From Wenyingzhuangia sp039768865 (GTDB lineage: Bacteria; Bacteroidota; Bacteroidia; Flavobacteriales; Flavobacteriaceae): 39,452 bases of DNA. This document shows positions 23,673 to 30,815 of this stretch, in pieces. Each line of letters begins with the position of its first letter. Position 1 is the stretch's first letter. The stretch lies in NCBI RefSeq assembly GCF_039768865.1, contig NZ_JBDMZQ010000062.1. One strand, given 5' to 3'. The position numbers were made by a program, and so were the translations under genes. Below the pieces are notes generated by a model. It ran no database searches and was not told the origin of the DNA. It was given only the letters and a program-made list of their open reading frames with translations.

Positions 23673-25452
23673 TACATTTTTATTTCAAATTATTAATTTC
23701 TTCTTGTTTTTTATAAGTACAAGTTTGTTTGCACAGGTAAATCTAACTGCGAGAACAAGTAAAAAAACTTTAGGAGAAAATCAGAGATTTAGATTAGAAT
23801 ATAACATCAACAAACAAGATGCAGATAACTTCGAGCTTCCGAATTTTAAATATTTTAAGGTCGTCCAGGGTCCTAGTCAATCAGTTAGTAATTCATATTC
23901 CTATGTAAATGGTAAAGCTGAAAATAAATTTTCTAAAACCTATTCTTATCTTTTAGAACCACTCGCCAAAGGAACGTTTACACTCCCTCCAGCAACTATT
24001 GAATATCAAGGAAAAAAAGTTGCCTCTAATGCCATCACACTAAAGGTAGTAGACGCTATTGATTTGCCTAAAAACCCGAATGACCCAAATTATATTGCCA
24101 GTCAGAACGTAAAAATAGTGGTTACGATTTCTAATCAAAACCCCTATGTTGGAGAACCCATTTACGCTGAATATAGATTGTATGTGAATCAATTGAGTAT
24201 AAACAATTATAGCGTTGATACTCCCCCCAATTACGAAGGGTTTTGGAGTCAAGTTTTGGAGAACGAGAACCCCACGTTTAAAGATGGAAAATATAAAGGT
24301 GAGCTTTGGAAATATGCAGTTTTACACAAGGTGGTGTTGATTCCACAAAGCAGCGGTGTGTTAACCGTAAATCCAATGTCTGCCAATTTAGTTGTTGGTG
24401 TACCCACGGGAAGAGGAGATTTTTTTGGAAATATGATCACTAGAAATGTAAGTCAAAAATTTATTTCTCAAAAAAGAGTAATCAATGTTAAACCTTTGCC
24501 TTTAGAAGGAAAGCCGAAAAGTTTTAACGGAGCTGTTGGTGATTATTCATACGAGGTAAATACCAGTAGGTCTGTTTTTAAAGCCAACGAATCGGCTCAA
24601 GTTAAAGTAAAAGTATCAGGAAAAGGGAACTTAAAGTTGTTTGAATTGCCAAATGTGATTACACCAAAAGAATTAGAAGTCTATGATCCCGAGCGTAAAG
24701 AAAAAGTTAGTGTTACTGCAACAGGATTAAGGGGAAGTGTTGAGAATGCTTACACCGTTGTTCCTCAGTATAAAGGTAAATTTAAAGTACCCTCAACTTC
24801 TTTTAGTTATTTTAACCCTAAGGACAATAAATATTACACCATAACTTCAGATGAAATTGTCTTAAACGTAACCGAAGGAAAGGATTTAGCAACTAGCTTA
24901 GGGGAGGATTATAGCCAAGGCGCCTTGAAGCAGACAGTTAAAGCAATTGGAGATGACTTTAGATATATCTTGACCTCAACAAATTTACAAAGAATACAAA
25001 AAGAAGATTTTTACAAGACAAAGTTGTTTTATGTTTTGTTGTTGTTGCCTTTGTTTATCATACCGTTAGGGTTGTTTGCCTCGAGAAAGCAGAGAGAATT
25101 GAGTAGAGATATTCGAAGAAAGAAGTATAGAAAATCGGATAAATTGACAAGAAAATATTTGGCAAGTGCTAAAAAAGAACTCGGTAACAGAGCTACCTTT
25201 TATAGTGCTTTAGAAAAAGCCTTACATCATTATTTAAAAGCAAAATTACAGATAGAAACTACTGAAATTAGTAAGGACAGCATTGCGGAAATATTAACAA
25301 GAAAAAAAGTGTCTGATGAGGGAATCACACAGTTTATAGAGGTTTTCAGTGCTTGTGAATTTGCTAGATATGCAGCATCATCGGATGAAAAAATGAAGGA
25401 AGATTTTGACAAAGCGAAGCAAGTCATTACAGAATTAGATAAAAACTTATAA
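23656..25452 (+). CDS. batD: BatD, oxygen-tolerance protein
   Basis: A 598-residue protein with a signal peptide (about 1-27, ending 'SLFAQ'), three successive periplasmic beta-sandwich repeats (about 30-440; openings such as 'NLTARTSKKTLGENQRF', 'VVTISNQNPYVGEPIYAEY' and 'VNTSRSVFKANESAQVKV'), one membrane segment near residues 455-475 ('LFYVLLLLPLFIIPLGLF') and a helical, basic cytoplasmic domain. The length and order match BatD (Bacteroides aerotolerance D). Its cytoplasmic part ('YSALEKALHHYLKAKL', 'IAEILTRKKV') resembles that of the shorter protein encoded at 19867-20808. BatE follows after 10 bases. Confidence 0.9.
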   Translation: MKKTGNTFLFQIINFFLFFISTSLFAQVNLTARTSKKTLGENQRFRLEYNINKQDADNFELPNFKYFKVVQGPSQSVSNSYSYVNGKAENKFSKTYSYLLEPLAKGTFTLPPATIEYQGKKVASNAITLKVVDAIDLPKNPNDPNYIASQNVKIVVTISNQNPYVGEPIYAEYRLYVNQLSINNYSVDTPPNYEGFWSQVLENENPTFKDGKYKGELWKYAVLHKVVLIPQSSGVLTVNPMSANLVVGVPTGRGDFFGNMITRNVSQKFISQKRVINVKPLPLEGKPKSFNGAVGDYSYEVNTSRSVFKANESAQVKVKVSGKGNLKLFELPNVITPKELEVYDPERKEKVSVTATGLRGSVENAYTVVPQYKGKFKVPSTSFSYFNPKDNKYYTITSDEIVLNVTEGKDLATSLGEDYSQGALKQTVKAIGDDFRYILTSTNLQRIQKEDFYKTKLFYVLLLLPLFIIPLGLFASRKQRELSRDIRRKKYRKSDKLTRKYLASAKKELGNRATFYSALEKALHHYLKAKLQIETTEISKDSIAEILTRKKVSDEGITQFIEVFSACEFARYAASSDEKMKEDFDKAKQVITELDKNL

Positions 25453-25462
25453 AACCAATATC

Positions 25463-26215
25463 ATGAAAAATTTCATACTAGCGATTCTTCTACTAGCCAT
25501 TGGTACAGTTCAAGCGAAAACGCCCCAAGAATTCTTTGAACAAGGAAATATACAATATCAAGAAGAAAAGTACAACGAAGCAATAGAGACGTACCTAAAA
25601 GTAATCAATCAAGGCTACGATTCTGTTGAGGTTTACTTTAATTTAGCCAACGCATATTACAAGACAAACTTTACGGCAGAGGCGATATATTTTTATGAAA
25701 AAGCACTGGCATTAGATCCTGCAAAAATAGACGTAAAGGTTAATCTAGAATATGCCAACAGGAGTATTATCGACAATATAAAAGCGGTCCCTAAATCTAC
25801 GTTTGATAAATTTAATGATTTATTTTTAGCGGTTTTTCCATATGATACTTGGGCTATTTTGGCGGTTTCATGTTCCTTAATAGCTGGGCTTATTTGGATG
25901 CTTTTCTTTTTTAGTACGCAGCCGAGTGTCAAAAAATTACACTTCACACTAGCGACGATCACAAGTCTTTCTTGCTTGATCGGTTTAGTTATTACAGCAC
26001 AACAATACAAAAGAAAGCAAAACACAACTTATGCGATTGTATTTGCAAATCAAGTTGAAGTGAAAAACGCACCAAGAGAAAGTGCTACTGAAAATTTTGT
26101 GTTACACGAAGGAACAAAAGTTAGCGTAATTGATGTGATTGGGGACTGGGAGAAAATCAAACTTACTGACGGTCAAGTCGGTTGGATTTCTAGCCAAGCG
26201 ATTAAAAAATTGTAA
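25463..26215 (+). CDS. batE: BatE, TPR and SH3-domain membrane protein
   Basis: A 250-residue protein: signal peptide (1-18, 'ILLLAIGTVQAK'), two TPR units (about 22-95, 'QGNIQYQEEKYNEAIETYLKV' in part, 'AIYFYEKALALDPAKIDVKVN' in part), two membrane segments (about 128-150 and 160-178) and a C-terminal bacterial SH3 domain (about 190-248, 'VKNAPRESATENFVLHEG', 'WEKIKLTDGQVGWIS'). This is the standard BatE architecture and the last canonical gene of the operon. Its stop overlaps the ATG of a tiny open frame (TAATG). No strong terminator follows; only a weak AGGC/GCCT hairpin with a T-run lies near 26319-26341. Confidence 0.88.
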   Translation: MKNFILAILLLAIGTVQAKTPQEFFEQGNIQYQEEKYNEAIETYLKVINQGYDSVEVYFNLANAYYKTNFTAEAIYFYEKALALDPAKIDVKVNLEYANRSIIDNIKAVPKSTFDKFNDLFLAVFPYDTWAILAVSCSLIAGLIWMLFFFSTQPSVKKLHFTLATITSLSCLIGLVITAQQYKRKQNTTYAIVFANQVEVKNAPRESATENFVLHEGTKVSVIDVIGDWEKIKLTDGQVGWISSQAIKKL

Positions 26216-26283
26216 TGAAGAAAGTTGTTGGTTTCACCCTAATGTATGCATTAAAAGGAAACACAGGTAGTCAATTTTCATAG
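26215..26283 (+). other. Possible 22-codon open frame coupled to batE
   Basis: The batE stop and an ATG share one base (TAATG, 26213-26217). The frame then runs 22 codons to TAG at 26281-26283. It begins with two lysines and a short hydrophobic run ('MKKVVGFTLMYALKG'). The stop/start overlap is the only argument for translation; it may be meaningless readthrough DNA. Confidence 0.15.
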
Positions 26284-26390
26284 AATGGGTGGGTCAAGCA
26301 TAATTATTTTAAATAACGAGGCTTTCTTTTTTTGCCTTTAGGGTAGTCCGTTTGTTTCGTACCTTTAACAATAACTTTACAAGTTGATTT

Positions 26391-27296
26391 ATGACAAAAG
26401 TTTTAATTACAGGAGGAACAGGATTAGTAGGTGAACATCTTCAAAAAGTGTTCTTAGCAGAAGGCTATAAAGTCGTCATTTTATCGAGGACAAATAAAAA
26501 ATCTGATATTGAAAATTTGTCATACGCACATTGGAATGTGCCCCACCAGAAAATAGATGTGGCAGCAGTTTGTAGTGCAGATCATATTATTCATCTTGCG
26601 GGTACCAATATTGGTGAAGGAAGGTGGACTCAAAAGCAGAAAAAAAGTATTGTCGATAGTAGAGTAGATACGGCTGCTTTTATTTTTAAAACGCTCAAAG
26701 AAAACAAGCATCAAGTCAAAACATTTATTTCTGCGTCAGGTGCAGATTGTTACGGAGTAAAAACAACAAGTCTTGTGCACAAAGAGTCTGATGATTTTGG
26801 AACAGATTTTTTAGCAGACGTCTGTCAGAAATGGGAGAAAGCGGCAGAAAATTTCGTAGAGTTGGGAATTAGAACGGTTTATTTAAGAACCGGATTGGTT
26901 TGTGCAACTAGCGGTTCAGCATTACAAAAAATGGCAATACCAATTAGAATGGGGTTTGGTAGTGCGCTAGGAACAGGTAAACAAGTCATGTCTTTAATTC
27001 ATATTGAGGATTTGTGTAATCTATATCTACATGCATTGAAAAGTGATCGTGTGCAAGGAGCGTATAATGCTGTTTCTGTAAACAGTACCAATCTACAGGT
27101 GACCAAACAAATGGCTTCCATTTTGCATAGACCCCTATTTATGCCAAAAGTACCAGCTTTTGTGTTGAACAATCTTTTTGGTGAAATGGCTACTATTCTA
27201 CTTGAGGGTAGCGCAGTGGACAACACAAAAATAAAATCAACAGGTTTTTCTTTTAAGCATCAAGATTTAAAAACGATATTAGAAAATACGATTTAA
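26391..27296 (+). CDS. TIGR01777-family epimerase (NAD-dependent SDR)
   Basis: A 301-residue protein of the extended short-chain dehydrogenase superfamily. The nucleotide-binding loop is 'VLITGGTGLVGEHL' (residues 4-17). Typical parts of the YfcH/TIGR01777 group are 'HLAGTNIGEGRWTQKQKK' (about 68), 'FISASGADCYG' (about 116) in place of the SDR Tyr-x3-Lys centre, 'RTGLV' and 'IHIEDLCNLYLHAL' (about 200), with the C-terminal DUF1731 region at the end. The reaction is unknown for the family. Its stop codon touches the stop of the converging gene with no base between. Confidence 0.9.
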   Translation: MTKVLITGGTGLVGEHLQKVFLAEGYKVVILSRTNKKSDIENLSYAHWNVPHQKIDVAAVCSADHIIHLAGTNIGEGRWTQKQKKSIVDSRVDTAAFIFKTLKENKHQVKTFISASGADCYGVKTTSLVHKESDDFGTDFLADVCQKWEKAAENFVELGIRTVYLRTGLVCATSGSALQKMAIPIRMGFGSALGTGKQVMSLIHIEDLCNLYLHALKSDRVQGAYNAVSVNSTNLQVTKQMASILHRPLFMPKVPAFVLNNLFGEMATILLEGSAVDNTKIKSTGFSFKHQDLKTILENTI

Positions 27297-28106
27297 TTAT
27301 TTTCTAAAAACAGATAAGGATTCTAATAAGTCTGGGTAAACAAAAACATAGTTTAAATCTTCTTGTGTTTTTTGGTTTGAGATGATCTTAAAACTATCTA
27401 ATTCTTCCTTAAATATGGCGGGTTTTTTTCCTAATTGAGTGGTTGCAAGCTCATAGAAGTCCTTTTTCGATGGGTGGGTACTCGCCACTGCATTATAAGT
27501 AACATTCCACTTTTGTTTTTTGAGGACAGTCTTTATAATACCGATACAATCCTCTAAGTGGATTAAGTTTACAGGAGCCAGTCCGTTTTTAACGATTCTG
27601 TCATCTTTAAAAAAATGGCCAGGATTTCTATTACCACCTATTAATCCTGCGAAGCGAATAACAGTAGTGTCAAAGCGAGAGTTGTTCTTAAACAACGTTT
27701 CAAAATCAATTAATTCTTTTTTTGCAGGATTTACTTTAAAGTTTTCAGTCGAGGTAATTTCTCTATTTACTTCTGCGTATACTGCTGTTGAGCTGACGAA
27801 AATAACGTGTTTTATGGAAGATTGTTCTAAAGATTTGATCAGGCTTTTATAAGTATGATAAAAAGGTTTTTGTCTTCTGAAAGGAATGTTGATTAAAAGG
27901 ATTTCAGATTGTATAAAATGTGGCCAATTCCCATCAATTTTATCCTCAATATTCAATACGTAAGGTTGAATTTGATTTGAGAGTAAAACTTCTAATTTAT
28001 CAGTAGTAGTGGTGCTTCCTTTGACTGTAAATCCATCATCGACAAGAGACTTTGCTAGCGGAAGACCCAACCAGCCACAACCCAAAATACTAATTGATTT
28101 CTTCAT
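27297..28106 (-). CDS. NAD(P)-dependent SDR/epimerase-like protein (YeeZ-like)
   Basis: A 269-residue Rossmann-fold protein. The cofactor loop 'SILGCGWLGLPLAKSL' (about residues 6-21, GxGxxG) is the form found in the YeeZ group of atypical epimerases. 'VIFVSSTAVYAEVNREIT' (about 100) and 'TTVIRFAGLIGGNRNPG' (about 150) match the strands around the active site of extended SDRs. Substrate unknown. It is the second gene of a minus-strand unit with CvpA, overlapping it by 17 bases, and it meets the plus-strand epimerase gene stop to stop. Confidence 0.87.
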   Translation of the reverse strand: MKKSISILGCGWLGLPLAKSLVDDGFTVKGSTTTTDKLEVLLSNQIQPYVLNIEDKIDGNWPHFIQSEILLINIPFRRQKPFYHTYKSLIKSLEQSSIKHVIFVSSTAVYAEVNREITSTENFKVNPAKKELIDFETLFKNNSRFDTTVIRFAGLIGGNRNPGHFFKDDRIVKNGLAPVNLIHLEDCIGIIKTVLKKQKWNVTYNAVASTHPSKKDFYELATTQLGKKPAIFKEELDSFKIISNQKTQEDLNYVFVYPDLLESLSVFRK

Positions 28107-28611
28107 TTTTGTTTTCTTTAAAATCGTCTAGTTTATCTAGTAAAACAGGAAAAACAGTAGTCGCTAGCTTTTTTGTGGGTTTGTATAGAATAGACTGTTC
28201 CATTTCTTCATCTCCGACAAACGGAATCATTACATTAATTTTTTCAAACCAACCGATTAGAACACTTAAGATGAGCGCTAGTTTTAAAGCTCCAAAAACA
28301 CCCCCTAGAATTTTATTGATCAAACCTAGTGCGGCTAGAGAAGCTATTTTAGTTAGTAATTTTCCTACTAAAGAAATTAAGACAACAATCAGAACAAATG
28401 TAATGGCAAAAGCAGCAAGGGATATGTATTTTGCTTCCCAGGTTACAGATTTCATAAGAAAGCCTTTGGCATAAAAAGAAAAGTGAATCGCTCCATATAC
28501 ACCAGCAATTAAAGCAATCAATGAAGCCATTTCAACAAAAAGCCCCTTCATCAAACCTTTTACAAAACCAAAGAGTAAAATGACAGTAATGACAATATCA
28601 AGAACCTCCAT
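28090..28611 (-). CDS. CvpA family membrane protein
   Basis: A 173-residue inner membrane protein with four predicted transmembrane segments (about 5-22, 26-45, 63-85 and 100-122). The N-terminal 'VLDIVITVILLFGFVKGLMKG' is the hallmark of CvpA, with the 'GFVKGLMKGLF' motif. CvpA was first named for colicin V production in E. coli and affects envelope homeostasis; its biochemical role is unclear. A perfect minus-strand -7 element (28634-28627) lies 16 bases upstream of the ATG, back to back with the promoter of the gene at 28689. Confidence 0.92.
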   Translation of the reverse strand: MEVLDIVITVILLFGFVKGLMKGLFVEMASLIALIAGVYGAIHFSFYAKGFLMKSVTWEAKYISLAAFAITFVLIVVLISLVGKLLTKIASLAALGLINKILGGVFGALKLALILSVLIGWFEKINVMIPFVGDEEMEQSILYKPTKKLATTVFPVLLDKLDDFKENKNEEIN

Positions 28612-28626
28612 ATTATAAATTTAATT

Positions 28627-28634
28627 CAAAGATA
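28627..28634 (-). promoter_or_regulatory. -7 promoter element for cvpA
   Basis: The minus strand reads TATCTTTG, a perfect TAnnTTTG match 16 bases before the CvpA ATG. It predicts a very short leader of about 10 bases. Confidence 0.55.
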
Positions 28635-28665
28635 CAGTTTTATGGTTTTACCCTATAAGACTTCT

Positions 28666-28673
28666 TATATTTG
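28666..28673 (+). promoter_or_regulatory. -7 promoter element for the 113-residue protein gene
   Basis: TATATTTG is a perfect TAnnTTTG match 16 bases before ATG 28689. Its last bases include a TTG at 28671 that could be mistaken for a start codon. It forms a divergent pair with the cvpA promoter, about 32 bases apart. Confidence 0.6.
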
Positions 28674-28688
28674 TATAAAAAAGTAACA

Positions 28689-29030
28689 ATGGTAAATGAT
28701 GAGCAGTTAAAATTACGTTGGCATGAAGTAGTGAAAGATTTGTCTGACCAATTCGCGGATGGTGACACTTTGGATGTTGATGCCATCTTATATTTGATTG
28801 GAGTTCAAGAGTTGGGTCAGGGACATAAGGTTTTTAAAAAAGACGAGAAATTAAATTTAATGCACATCGCTATCTGTAGGTTACTAGAGCCCTATGGTTA
28901 TTATGAATTTGAATATTTTGATGATGACGGTTGGCCTCATTATAATGCTTTAGAAAGTTTACCAAATTTAAAACCAGGAGAGCAAACTTTATTGATGAAG
29001 GAGGCAATTGTTAGGTATTTTGGCGAATAG
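28689..29030 (+). CDS. Uncharacterised 113-residue cytoplasmic protein
   Basis: I do not recognise this protein. It is 113 residues from ATG 28689 (a TTG six codons earlier falls within the -7 promoter element). It is acidic, has no signal peptide or membrane segment, and contains no cysteine pair apart from one Cys in 'LMHIAICRLLEPYGYY'. Notable are the N-terminal 'LRWHEVVKDLSDQFADGDTLDVDAILYLIG' (quoted in part only as 'FADGDTLDVDAILYLIG') and 'FEYFDDDGWPHYN'. The sequence looks well ordered and codon use matches the neighbours. It sits between cvpA (divergent) and the thioredoxin-fold gene 29 bases later. Confidence 0.75.
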   Translation: MVNDEQLKLRWHEVVKDLSDQFADGDTLDVDAILYLIGVQELGQGHKVFKKDEKLNLMHIAICRLLEPYGYYEFEYFDDDGWPHYNALESLPNLKPGEQTLLMKEAIVRYFGE

Positions 29031-29035
29031 TTTTG
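29028..29035 (+). promoter_or_regulatory. -7 promoter element for the thioredoxin-fold gene
   Basis: TAGTTTTG, a perfect TAnnTTTG match whose TAG is also the stop codon of the upstream gene. If used, transcription would start near 29042, leaving only about 3 bases before ATG 29045 but about 18 before ATG 29060. Confidence 0.4.
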
Positions 29036-29059
29036 AAATAATTTATGACCAGTAATCAT

Positions 29060-30376
29060 ATGCAAAAAATCCTTTTTTTCTTACTGTGTATTGCTTTTCA
29101 GTTTCTAGGAGCACAAAATATGGTGTCTGGAAAATTTACGGATCAAAACTCTGTTAAAGACGTTGCGTTGTATCGAATTATTGATGGCAACCCTGATTAC
29201 ATCAAGTATACAAATGTAGAATCAAAGCAGTTTTCTTTTTCAATGGAAGGACTACCTAAGGGTGTTTACAGGGTTTTATACCAAAATATCAAAACGGGGT
29301 ATGTTGATTTTATTTACAACCATGAGTTGGTCAATTTTACCATAAACAGTTCAGAGGGACAATCTTCTGTTGAATTTTTAGCTTCCAAAGAAAACCAGTT
29401 GCTACAAGCTTATCAATACAGTGTTGGGCAGTTACAAAACAAATTAGATTCAGTTCAAATTTCATATTTTAAAAACCCAAAAACAAGTAGATCAAAATAT
29501 CAAGAAATAAAGGAAAAAGTTGACGGAGCGCAACAATATTATGAAGAATTGGCAAAAGAGTATTACTGTTTAAGTTTCATAAAAGCCTCAAGAAGGCACA
29601 ATGCTCCCCTACCATTTTATTTACCAGACGAATATTTAAATCATATCATAAAGTCTTTTTTAGAGGGGTTAGATTTTCAAAATTTAATATTGAGAAACTC
29701 CATGTTCATCAAAAAGAGACTAAACACTTATGTTTTTTATTTGCATCAAGTAGAAGCAATTGATCAACAGAATGAATTGTATTTGCGTGCGATTGAAAAA
29801 ATATTAGCCAAAACGAAGGAGGATGTATTTAAAGAACATGTATTGCGTTGGTTCATGACGGTGTTTTTGAAAAAACAGAATAGTGAGGTTCTGTCCTCTT
29901 TAATCAATTTGTACAAGACCATTCCAGAAGAATTTCGAAACAAAACATTACTTTCAACCATTGAGATCCAATCGAAGACTATGGTAGGGCAAATAGCTCC
30001 TGATTTTAAAATTTCAGACCAAGAAAGTTTGCACTCTCTAGAGGGAAACAACAATTATCTAATCATTTTTTGGAGTAGCGAATGTCCTCATTGTTCAGAG
30101 GAGTTGCCAAGAGTTGAAGAAATAACCAACAATCATAAAAACACAACGGTCATTACGATTGCTCTTGAAAACGAATCCTCTTTGGCAAACTGGCGTGAGA
30201 TAATAAAAGCGCAGTACAACGATTGGAAAAACATCGTTGCTTTAGGAAAATGGGATAGTAAAGAGGCAATCGTTTACGATATACATGCAACACCCTCTTA
30301 TTTTCTATTAGATGAAAACAAACAAATTATAGGCAAACCTCATGATTTCTCAGCGGTCAGAGAAATGCTGAAGTAA
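29060..30376 (+). CDS. Exported thioredoxin-fold (TlpA-like) protein with CPHC active site
   Basis: A 438-residue exported protein. Two ATGs are possible, 29045 and 29060; I take the second because it starts a clean signal peptide ('MQKILFFLLCIAFQFLGAQ') and suits the promoter at 29028. The N-terminal domain (about 20-120) looks like DUF4369 ('SGKFTDQNSVKDVALYRI'), a helical middle follows (about 120-300), and the C-terminus is a TlpA/ResA-like thioredoxin domain ('APDFKISDQ', 'IIFWSSECPHCSEELPRVEEI' in part, cis-Pro in 'IHATPSYFLLDE'). The active site CPHC is that of DsbA, not the WCxPC usual for TlpA. Role: probable thiol-disulfide exchange in the envelope. Confidence 0.85.
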   Translation: MQKILFFLLCIAFQFLGAQNMVSGKFTDQNSVKDVALYRIIDGNPDYIKYTNVESKQFSFSMEGLPKGVYRVLYQNIKTGYVDFIYNHELVNFTINSSEGQSSVEFLASKENQLLQAYQYSVGQLQNKLDSVQISYFKNPKTSRSKYQEIKEKVDGAQQYYEELAKEYYCLSFIKASRRHNAPLPFYLPDEYLNHIIKSFLEGLDFQNLILRNSMFIKKRLNTYVFYLHQVEAIDQQNELYLRAIEKILAKTKEDVFKEHVLRWFMTVFLKKQNSEVLSSLINLYKTIPEEFRNKTLLSTIEIQSKTMVGQIAPDFKISDQESLHSLEGNNNYLIIFWSSECPHCSEELPRVEEITNNHKNTTVITIALENESSLANWREIIKAQYNDWKNIVALGKWDSKEAIVYDIHATPSYFLLDENKQIIGKPHDFSAVREMLK

Positions 30377-30739
30377 TTATTCAAAACTTAAAAAAGCTTC
30401 TTTGATATGTTTTATGTCGGTTTTTTGGTTGTTTTTGACAATAGCAATGATATCAAAACGAACTTCGACATCTAAATTTCTTTTTTGTACGTAAGCATCA
30501 GCAGCAGTGATGAGCAGTTTTATCTTAGATTTGGTAACAAATTCCTCAGGACTTCCAAAAGAATCTGTACTTCTTGTTTTTACTTCTATGATAGCAAGAG
30601 TCCTGTTTTGATGTGCAATGAGATCAACTTCTGCTTTCAAATAACGCCAGTTTTTTTCAAGAACTGTATATCCGTTCTCCGTTAAATATTTAGCAGCTAA
30701 TGCTTCACCAAAGTTTCCTAAATCGTTGTGAGTCGCCAT
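30377..30739 (-). CDS. yraN: YraN/UPF0102 family endonuclease-like protein
   Basis: A 120-residue UPF0102 protein; I prefer ATG 30739 over a TTG eleven codons upstream because family members begin close to 'GNFGEALAAKYL' and the TTG lies within a promoter-like TACATCTTTG. Nuclease-fold residues are visible: 'GEALAAKYL', 'WRYLKAEVDLIA' (Asp of the PD-(D/E)xK fold) and 'LAIIEVKTR' (Glu and Lys). The family resembles Holliday-junction resolvases, but its function is unproven. Its stop is adjacent to the stop of the preceding plus-strand gene with no gap. Confidence 0.9.
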   Translation of the reverse strand: MATHNDLGNFGEALAAKYLTENGYTVLEKNWRYLKAEVDLIAHQNRTLAIIEVKTRSTDSFGSPEEFVTKSKIKLLITAADAYVQKRNLDVEVRFDIIAIVKNNQKTDIKHIKEAFLSFE

Positions 30740-30815
30740 GAGTTTTGTCTTAGAAGTTGTTTTTGTTGCCAAAGATGTAAAACAACAAATCAGCCCTTAT
30801 AAACCAAACGAAATT

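Noticed and set aside
26319..26341. Possible terminator after batE
   Set aside because: Only a 4-base-pair AGGC/GCCT stem with a long T-rich loop; too weak to call.
26365..26381. TTAACA and TTTACA 11 bases apart, like the Pho-type repeats
   Set aside because: Only two copies, ending 9 bases before the start of an epimerase gene with no link to phosphate. It overlaps the likely transcribed leader and shows that an isolated pair can occur by chance in such AT-rich DNA.
28671..28673. TTG as the start of the 113-residue protein
   Set aside because: It is part of a perfect TAnnTTTG -7 element; the ATG at 28689 is the more likely start.
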